A stretch of 48,530 nt of DNA. It comes from Lyngbya confervoides BDU141951. Lineage in GTDB: Bacteria; Cyanobacteriota; Cyanobacteriia; Thermosynechococcales; Thermosynechococcaceae. The position numbers and the translations under genes were made by a program. Below are positions 33,813 through 41,000 of this stretch, in pieces. Each line of letters begins with the position of its first letter. Position 1 is the first letter of the stretch. The notes below the pieces were generated by a model, which saw nothing but the letters and a program-made list of their open reading frames with translations, was not told the DNA's origin and searched no databases. The stretch spans positions 1 to 48,530 of the forward strand of contig NZ_JTHE03000045.1 of NCBI RefSeq assembly GCF_000817775.3, read 5' to 3'.

Positions 33813-35678
33813 TTACTGAAATCCGGAATACCCTCTAGGTGTAATTATCCAATCTCCATAGCGTCGGGTGCTTTGATTGCCAATGAGCACCAGCGTTAGC
33901 ATATCGACATCCAAGGTGTGGAGTTGGCTGAGGGTTGAATATTGCTGGGATTCCTGATCTCGATAGGCTGCCCGCACGGCAGCCACTGGGGTGTCTGGAT
34001 CCCGGTGCGCCAGGAAAATATTCTGGGCTTGCTGAAGCTGGGTCTGGCGGGTTTTGGATTTGGGGTTGTAGAGCGCGGTGACAAAGTCGGCGGTGGCAGC
34101 TGCTTCCAGGCGCTGCTCGATCACCGGCCAGGGCGTCAGCAGGTCACTGAGGCTAATGGCGCAGAAGTCATGCATGAGTGGGGTTCCCACCCGAGCCGCA
34201 GCGGCCTGAAGGGCGGATATGCCTGGGAAGATTTCCAGCCCTGGCGCCTGGCCGTCCCATCGCTGAGTTTCTAACTCCTCCATGACCAGGCCGGCCATGC
34301 CGTAAATCCCTGCGTCTCCGGAGGAAACCACAGCTACCTGCAGTCCCCACTGGGCAAGGGTCACGGCTCGTTTTGCTCGGGCCTGTTCCTGGGTGATCGC
34401 CGAGCCTTCAATAATTTGCCCGGGGCGAAACCGCGATCGCACTAAATCCAGGTAGAGGGTGTAGCCGATGACCACGTCTGCTTGGGTAATGGCGCTCTGG
34501 GCGGCGGGGGTCATTTGATCGATCTGGCCGGGTCCGCAGCCCACGAGCCAAAGCTGGCCTGGGCGTCCAATCCATTCTCGGCTGGCCTGGGCAATGGCTA
34601 CGGTCACCGCGCCAGATTCCCCAGGTTGTCGAAAGATTTGCTTAGGGGCAAGCAGACGGGGGGGGGGATCCGTCAATCCCTGGGAAGCTTGCTGGGCGGC
34701 CTGGAGGGCTGCGGCCTCAGCAACGCTGGGGGTTCCCACGGCTTGGGTGACGATGGGGGAGGGATTGGGGACGGCGATGGCGGCTAGGGTGTCGGCGCTG
34801 AAGCATTGCAACGGCCAGTGATGATCTGCGCAGACCTGCTGTAACCCCGCCTCATCTTGTTTGAGATCCAGGCTTGCAACCCCGGCGATCGCCTGGGGAT
34901 GCAGCCGGTGATCGGCCAGGACAGATTCCATGGCCTGGTGAATCAGGGCGGCGGAACTGCCCCGTTCGCAGCCGACTCCAATCCACAGCACCCGAGGGTA
35001 CCAGGCGACTGTGGGACCGGGCAAAGGCGGGGCGGGTTGGCAGTGGATCCACACAATGGCGGCCGGGGTCGCAGAAGCGTCGGGATCGCCTGGGTCGTTT
35101 AGGGGATGGGACGTGGGCAAGGTGGATCTCCACAGTTGCGATCCGGCCAGTTGCTGCACTTGGACCGGTTGTCCTCTCGCAATGGCCGCACTGACCTCAA
35201 GCCAATCTCCTTCTCCGCGATGCCATCCAAAGGGCCGTCCCAGGGTATCTAGGCCGGGCCATTGGGCACAGGCCGAAGCGCCGGTGAGGATGGGCTGTGC
35301 CTGGAGCAGGGCGCCCACCGTTTGCGCTAGCTGATCGGCCCCGCCCTGGTGTCCTCCACACACGCTGAGGACGTGGCGGCCCTGGGCATCTACCACTAAA
35401 ACGGCTGGGTCGGTGGCCTTATCGCGCAGGAGCGGGGCAATGAGCCGCACCGTGGCCCCCAGGGCAAGCCCAAAAATTACCCCGCGTACTTGGGGCCATT
35501 GGGCTTGCAAATGATCTCGCAGGGACCCGCGATAGGCTTGGGTGTGGGGAAGCGGCCCGAGGCTGGCGGGAACCCAGAGGGTCAAAAGGCCATTTTGACT
35601 CAGGGGGGTGAGAGTTCGAGCCGCCTGTGCTGTGGTTGCGATCGCAATGAGCGGCTGAAAATTCTCAAACTGGCGCAT
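33813..35678 (-). CDS. cobJ: Fused CbiG (cobalt-precorrin-5A hydrolase) and CobJ (precorrin-3B C17-methyltransferase)
   Basis: A 621-residue bifunctional cobalamin enzyme. About residues 1-320 are CbiG-like (RGVIFGLALGATVRL, VVDAQGRHVLSVCGGHQGGADQLA, then LWIGVGCERGSSAALI). About 370-620 is the CobJ SAM methyltransferase (LWLVGCGPGQIDQMTP, VIGYTLYLDLV, GDAGIYGMAGLVMEEL). Together these open and methylate the corrin ring. Such fusions are common in cyanobacteria. I start at ATG 35678, where homology to CbiG begins; an upstream GTG/other-codon extension to 35819 adds a poor leader. No other cob genes are adjacent. Confidence 0.9.
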   Translation of the reverse strand: MRQFENFQPLIAIATTAQAARTLTPLSQNGLLTLWVPASLGPLPHTQAYRGSLRDHLQAQWPQVRGVIFGLALGATVRLIAPLLRDKATDPAVLVVDAQGRHVLSVCGGHQGGADQLAQTVGALLQAQPILTGASACAQWPGLDTLGRPFGWHRGEGDWLEVSAAIARGQPVQVQQLAGSQLWRSTLPTSHPLNDPGDPDASATPAAIVWIHCQPAPPLPGPTVAWYPRVLWIGVGCERGSSAALIHQAMESVLADHRLHPQAIAGVASLDLKQDEAGLQQVCADHHWPLQCFSADTLAAIAVPNPSPIVTQAVGTPSVAEAAALQAAQQASQGLTDPPPRLLAPKQIFRQPGESGAVTVAIAQASREWIGRPGQLWLVGCGPGQIDQMTPAAQSAITQADVVIGYTLYLDLVRSRFRPGQIIEGSAITQEQARAKRAVTLAQWGLQVAVVSSGDAGIYGMAGLVMEELETQRWDGQAPGLEIFPGISALQAAAARVGTPLMHDFCAISLSDLLTPWPVIEQRLEAAATADFVTALYNPKSKTRQTQLQQAQNIFLAHRDPDTPVAAVRAAYRDQESQQYSTLSQLHTLDVDMLTLVLIGNQSTRRYGDWIITPRGYSGFQ

Positions 35679-36024
35679 GGAGGAGGAGTAAGAAAACAGG
35701 AAGGATGGTGCGAAGGATCTTGCGAAGGCGCAGGAGGGTTGCGGCACGATGTAGCTTGGGAGACAGGCGAGCCGGAATCTCCTCCCGCGGTGGCCCCAGC
35801 GCCTCCTGCAATTGAGCATAGCTGGCCGCTGTCATGGGGCTTCCATCCAGGGGCGATCGCGCCTCCAGGATGACTTGCGTTTGTAAAATCTCTTCGGGAA
35901 TATCGGGGGTGGGGTGGGGCGATGCGTTCAAGGATTGGGCGAGTGCGACGGCATTGAAGCGGGTGAACAGTCCGCTCAGTCCTAAAAGGATTCCCCAGTG
36001 CTGGCGCGGATTTGGTGAAAACAT
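35665..36024 (-). CDS. Small membrane protein overlapping the start of cobJ
   Basis: A 119-residue protein I cannot name. It has a hydrophobic segment at about 10-30 (GILLGLSGLFTRFNAVALAQS), a Pro-rich middle (PHPTPDIPEEIL, ARSPLDGSPMTAASYAQLQEAL) and a hydrophobic C-terminus (about 100-119). ATG 36024 is used; the frame opens at TTG 36048. Its last 14 bases overlap the cobJ start. The middle segment reads like a short cyanobacterial family found beside other genes, but this is uncertain. Confidence 0.55.
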   Translation of the reverse strand: MFSPNPRQHWGILLGLSGLFTRFNAVALAQSLNASPHPTPDIPEEILQTQVILEARSPLDGSPMTAASYAQLQEALGPPREEIPARLSPKLHRAATLLRLRKILRTILPVFLLLLHAPV

Positions 36025-36071
36025 CTGACGGGCAGAAAAAGTCCTCAACTCCTTATTATCTGGTGCAGGCG

Positions 36072-36102
36072 TAAAAAAAGTGGGATAGCCTCTATCCCAC
36101 TT
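36072..36102 (-). terminator. Rho-independent terminator of the small lipoprotein gene
   Basis: An 11-bp perfect stem, AAGTGGGATAG (36078-36088) with its complement at 36092-36102, closes a three-base loop. On the minus strand it is followed by a T-run (A73-A79 on the plus strand). It lies 45 bases after the stop of the 49-codon gene, in the right direction. Confidence 0.88.
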
Positions 36103-36146
36103 CTTTGAACTCAGCCGCCCTAAGGTCAGCGGCGAAAGGCCAAGAT

Positions 36147-36296
36147 CTACGGCGTAGTTGGGGACTCGGTCGCAGCCGGGGACTCAGTGGTCGCCGGAGA
36201 CTCTTCAGTTGCCGGGTCCGTGGTCTCAGATCCGGAGCATGCACCCAGGATGGTGGTGAAGCTCAATGCCAAAAAAAGAGCCAATAGCTTTTTCAT
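36147..36296 (-). CDS. 49-residue Thr/Ser/Pro-rich lipoprotein
   Basis: This short gene has ATG 36296, with GAGGAG seven bases before it, and a terminator after it. The protein begins MKKLLALFLALSF and has a textbook lipobox LGAC (Cys20). The mature 30 residues are nearly all Thr, Ser, Pro, Glu and Ala in repeats of the type (T/A)ESPA. That makes a short, acidic, unstructured tethered tail. It is on its own, 225 bases from the next gene. The function is unknown. Small entericidin-like or surface lipoproteins share this layout. Confidence 0.78.
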   Translation of the reverse strand: MKKLLALFLALSFTTILGACSGSETTDPATEESPATTESPAATESPTTP

Positions 36297-36521
36297 GATT
36301 TTCTCCTCACAAGGTAATTCGTAAAAGATGATTTCCCTGAAATCTGGATTAGTATATCGTAGTTTTTTAAATTGTTGGCGTGATCTAGAGGGGATCTCGT
36401 CGCCTTCCCTCCTCCATCATCTCCTGGCCGGTCCGATTTTTGTGCGGGAGAGGCGGGGTGAACTCTGGATGGGGCAAGGATTCCATATTTTTGAGATGCC
36501 ACAAAACGGACCGATAACTGC

Positions 36522-37163
36522 CTAGGACTGTTGGGCTAAATATTCAAACACAGATTTATCGCCGAGGTCTGGGGGAATGGGCTGGATTAACTTGCGGAGG
36601 GCAAAAATCAGCATCAGCATGCACCATGCTCCTAACAGTCCCCCTTCAAGGGGCGCAGGGAGGAGGTTAAGCCAGTGCCCGCCCAGAAGCAGCGGTAATA
36701 GGAACGTGAGAAACTTAGTCTCCCAACGATTAAAGCAAAATGCCTCTTTGAAGAAAATACCCGTCAGGGCCACAAACACCCAGCCGCTCAGCAGCAGCGC
36801 TTCGGGGCGATCGTAAAGGGATTGCAGGAAGGGCGTTGAACTGTGGGTGGCCACCCACACAGAGCCCAGGCAGCCGATGCCCCAACAGAGTTGGAGGGCA
36901 CGATGCAGCGGTTTCAAATAGATGTGAATGGTAAACAGGCTGAGGCCCAATCCCAGGCAAAAGAGGCCGTAGAGCAGCCCCAGCAGGGTGAGGCTTGCAG
37001 TCCCCAGGAGAAACCAGAGTAGCGTTCCGCTTACCAGGGCCACCGCGCTGAGGACTATGCCCCCGCGATACACCACCACGCTAAGGCGATCGCTCCGGTC
37101 CACGGTAAAGGATCCAAACTGTCCTTCGTAAATTTCTCCGGTGGGTTCAAGAAATTGCAGCAT
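36522..37163 (-). CDS. DUF2301 integral membrane protein
   Basis: A 213-residue protein with a cytoplasmic-looking head (EIYEGQFGSFTV) and five or six membrane helices from about residue 35 to 190. The head and spacing fit the DUF2301 family, which is found in cyanobacteria and plastid-related genomes and has no known function. It lies 41 bases after the SAM hydrolase gene on the same strand and may be co-transcribed. Family assignment is from memory of the sequence pattern. Confidence 0.7.
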   Translation of the reverse strand: MLQFLEPTGEIYEGQFGSFTVDRSDRLSVVVYRGGIVLSAVALVSGTLLWFLLGTASLTLLGLLYGLFCLGLGLSLFTIHIYLKPLHRALQLCWGIGCLGSVWVATHSSTPFLQSLYDRPEALLLSGWVFVALTGIFFKEAFCFNRWETKFLTFLLPLLLGGHWLNLLPAPLEGGLLGAWCMLMLIFALRKLIQPIPPDLGDKSVFEYLAQQS

Positions 37164-37204
37164 GGGAATTTTTTTCTAAAGCTGTTAACAAGCCTAGGAT
37201 TACT

Positions 37205-38035
37205 TTAGCGCTTCTCTTCCTTCAGGGGATCAAAGACCCAGTCCACGCGATCGCCCACCTTCGCCTGCAGCCGTGATTGGGCACTACCCTGATTCACGGC
37301 AATCTCCAGCCAGCCGTGGCTTCCCCCCAGGGCTAGCAGATCGCCCACCTTAACGGTACTGTAGGCAGGATGACCCGGAATGGATCGGTGCTGAATCTCC
37401 AAGGTCCAGGGTTGGGTGGGGGGCAGATCCTCCAGGAGTGCGGCTGGCAAGTTTGTAATTAAATTGCCAAACCGATCAACGGCTTGAACCTGGCCCCTTG
37501 CGCCCTGAGGCTGGCGTGTCCAAGACAGGAGAAGAGAACGGCACAGGCTTTGGGGTAGCACCGGTTGACCCAGGCAGGACAGATCAATTCCCGCACTGAG
37601 ATGGGCCGCAACGGGGGCAAAAATATCCCTCCCATGAAAGGTGCGGCTCGGCTGGGACTGATACCAGTAGGTTGGGTTATTCAGCTCCACCGCCTGCACC
37701 TGAGAGAGGGTCTTCAGCAGGGGGCTAAACACGCCGTTGTCGGGTCCCACAAACCCATAGCCTTGATGGCGCAGGGCAATTGCCCGCCGGCTGCTTCCCA
37801 CGCCGGGATCGACCACCACCACGTGGATGGTCCCTTGGGGGAAATGGGCGTAGGCCATGGCCAGCTGAAAGCTGGCGCCTTGAATATCCTGGGGGGAAAC
37901 ATCGTGGCTGAGATCAATCACCGATGCCGCTGGGCTGATTTGGGCAATCACGCCCTTCATAATGCCCACGTAGCTATCGTGCAATCCAAAATCGGTGAGT
38001 AGGGTAATGAGGGTCAAAACTAAAACAAGCTCCAC
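37205..38035 (-). CDS. SAM hydroxide adenosyltransferase/hydrolase (DUF62 family)
   Basis: DUF62 enzymes split S-adenosylmethionine to adenosine and methionine using an activated water. The 276-residue sequence shows the family motifs: LLTDFGLHDSYVGIMKG at the N-terminus, HDVSPQDI, VVDPGVGSSRRAI, GPDNGVFSPLL, and FHGRDIFAPVAAHL. GTG 38035 opens the frame; TTG 38017 is also possible. Chlorinases and fluorinases are related but use halide; a water nucleophile is the default for cyanobacteria. It lies 53 bases after the stop of the giant receptor gene. Confidence 0.85.
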   Translation of the reverse strand: MELVLVLTLITLLTDFGLHDSYVGIMKGVIAQISPAASVIDLSHDVSPQDIQGASFQLAMAYAHFPQGTIHVVVVDPGVGSSRRAIALRHQGYGFVGPDNGVFSPLLKTLSQVQAVELNNPTYWYQSQPSRTFHGRDIFAPVAAHLSAGIDLSCLGQPVLPQSLCRSLLLSWTRQPQGARGQVQAVDRFGNLITNLPAALLEDLPPTQPWTLEIQHRSIPGHPAYSTVKVGDLLALGGSHGWLEIAVNQGSAQSRLQAKVGDRVDWVFDPLKEEKR

Positions 38036-38088
38036 CGGACTGAAGCCTGGGAAGCGGACAAGGGCAGGCGGACTATTGCTGGAAATAG

Positions 38089-41000
38089 CTATCGCTGGGG
38101 ATCATTATCGCTGGAAACGGTGTCGCGTCCATCGGCCCTCAGCAAACGATATTGCCCAAGCAATTCTCCCGCTCGGTCAGCCGTTACCGGTCGAGAAAAT
38201 AGAAATCCTTGACCAAATTCGCACCCCAAATTTTGCAAGAGCTCCACATGCTCAGGGGACTCAATCCCCTCTGCAACAACCTCAATGGAGAGGGTATGGG
38301 CCAGGGCGATCATTGCTTGAATAATCTCATAGTTCTCGCTGTTGGGCTGCAGCCTCTGCACAAAGGATCGATCCACTTTGAGGGTATCCACGGGAAAGCG
38401 GTGGAGGTAGCTCAGGGAGGAGTACCCGGTCCCAAAGTCATCTAAACTAAAGCCAATGCCCTGATTTCGTAGGGACTGGATCAGATCAACTGCCAGATCG
38501 GTATATTCAATCAGCATGCTTTCCGTAATTTCCAGCTCCAGGCATTGAGGGGCTAAGCCCGTTTCGCTGAGGCTAAGCCGAATGTGTTCCTGGATCTGCG
38601 GATCGCGGAGCTGTTGGGGCGACAAATTGACGCATATCTGCGCTGTTGTGGCCTGGGGATAGTCGCTTTGCCAGGTTTTCATCTGGTGGCAAGCGGTTCT
38701 GAGTACCCAATATCCCAGGGGGACAATCAGCCCTGTCTCTTCTGCAATGGGGATAAAGTCTCCTGGAGAAATCATACCTTTTTGAGGATGGTGCCAGCGC
38801 ACCAGGGCTTCAAAGCCCACAATATGGCCCTGGCGCAAGCAGATAATGGGCTGGTAGTAAACCTCAAACTCCTGGTTTTGTATCGCCTGCCGCAGGTCAT
38901 TTTCCAGGGAGAGACGGCGGGATGCGGCTTGATACATGGCGCGATTAAAAATTTCGTAGCGCGATCGCCCATTATCCTTGGCCCGATACAGGGCAATGTC
39001 CGCGTCCCGAATCAAATCCTCACTGGACTCGTAGTCTGGGTTGCCCAGGACCACGCCAATGCTGGCGCTGGTATACAGCTGATGGGATTCCAGCTGAATG
39101 GGTAGATTTAACTGATCCAGCAGCCGTTCCACCACCTGGATCACCTCTTCTAGGGCCTGAAACTCCTCCACGAGAACCGTGAACTCATCGCCGCCGAGAC
39201 GGGCAACGGTATCGGTTTCTCGCACAGCATTGCGGAGAATAGTTGCGATCGCAATGAGGAGTTGATCTCCCACCTGATGCCCTAGGCTGTCGTTAACCAC
39301 CTTAAAGCGATCCAGGTCAATAAACAGCAGGGCAAACCTATGGTCTTCATGGCGCTTGAGTCGCTTCAGACAGTGATCGACCCGGTTGAAAAAGGCGCTG
39401 CGATTCAGCAGCCCGGTCAGTTCGTCGTGAAGTGCTGCAAAGCGGAGCTGACGTTCGGCCTGCTTGCGATCGGAGATATCTCGGATCATCATTAGCACCT
39501 CTTGATCGCCAATGGCAATGATGCGGGCCTCTTCCTCGATCACTTTCCCTTGGAGTTCGATTTGATATTCGTAGACCTGAAGCTGACGGGTGGTCAGGGC
39601 CCGCTGAATGTAAAACAAGCGCTCCGCCACTTTTTCCGGGGGCAGCACATCCTGAATTTTGCCTCCCCGGCCCCCGATTCCTGGCTCACTGGGGCTGTCC
39701 ATGAAGGAGAACACCTGTTTATAGGTCCCATCGGCTTGAATGCGGAGGAGCAGATCAGGGATAGCCTGAAGTAGGGCGCGATTGGTGGCTTCGCTATCGC
39801 GAAGAACCCTCTCTGCGGTTCGACGTTCCGTAATATCCTCAGAGAAGCACAGCAAGTATTTCGGATCCCCGGAATCGCTAAAGACCGGAACCTTAACCGT
39901 ATACAGATAGCGCTGGCCCAGGTGAGGGCTTTCGATAGCTTCCACGGGCACGCTGACAATTTGTTGAGAGGTGACTGCCGTCCGATCCTCTTGCTCAAAA
40001 AAGTCTGCCTCGGGCTGCGGGAACAAATCATGGACGGTTTTGCCCAGCGTCTGGGAGGCCGGGAGACCAAACAGAGTTTCGCTGGTTTGGTTCCACAGCA
40101 TAAATTGCCCAAACCGATCCGGTGTGGCATCTTTGACAAACACCGCCACCGGCAGGTGGTTAATGACGTTATCTAGAAAGTTGCGGGTTTCGAGAATCTC
40201 CTGCTCGGCCCGCTTGCGATCGCTGATATCTCGTTGAATCGCCACCCAATGGGTATACCAGTTGGATTCGTTGGCCACCGGACTAATGTTTAGCTCTACC
40301 CAGTATTCTGACCCATCCTTGCGGTAGTTCAGCAGCTCACCGCGAAAGGGTTGCCAATGCTCCAGGGCTTGACGCAGCTGATTGAGCGTGGCGCGATCTG
40401 ACCGGGGTCCCTGGAGGATTCTTGGGGTTTTACCCTTCACCTCCGCCAAACTGTACCCGGTCGCCTGGCAAAAGGCTTCATTGACGTAAACAATCTCAGG
40501 TCCGGTTTCATCAATGGGTTCTGCTGCCGTGATCAGCACCGCATCGCTGGCATTGGCAATCGCCGCTTCTAGCAGCCGCAGCCGCTCATCGGTGCGCTTG
40601 CGGTCGGTAATGTCCCGCATAAAGCAATAGTGCCCGTCCCATGCTCCATCCGCATTCACCGATTTCACCAGCAGAATCTGCTTATAGAAGCGGGTGCCAT
40701 CTTTACGCAGCGCCTGCAGTTCCTTTTCTGCCCGCCCCGTTTCCAGCATCTGTCGGTAGGTCGCCAGGGCCAGGGCATAATCTCCCTGGGGCACCGTCTG
40801 GGTCCAGGGGCGGCCCACGAGCTCCTCCGGCTCATAGCCAAGCAGCCGGGCATAGTCCTGACGAACCATGACAAAGTTTCCCTCGGTGTCGAGCTTGGAG
40901 ATGCCGCTCATGGCATTTTCAACAGCAATTCCCAACTGTTCAATGGATTCACTCGCAACCTTGCGCGCGGTGATGTCAGAGTAATATTCAATGCGCCCCC

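Noticed and set aside
34482-34787. Plus-strand frames opposite the CbiG-CobJ gene
   Set aside because: High-GC shadow frames of a well-supported coding gene.
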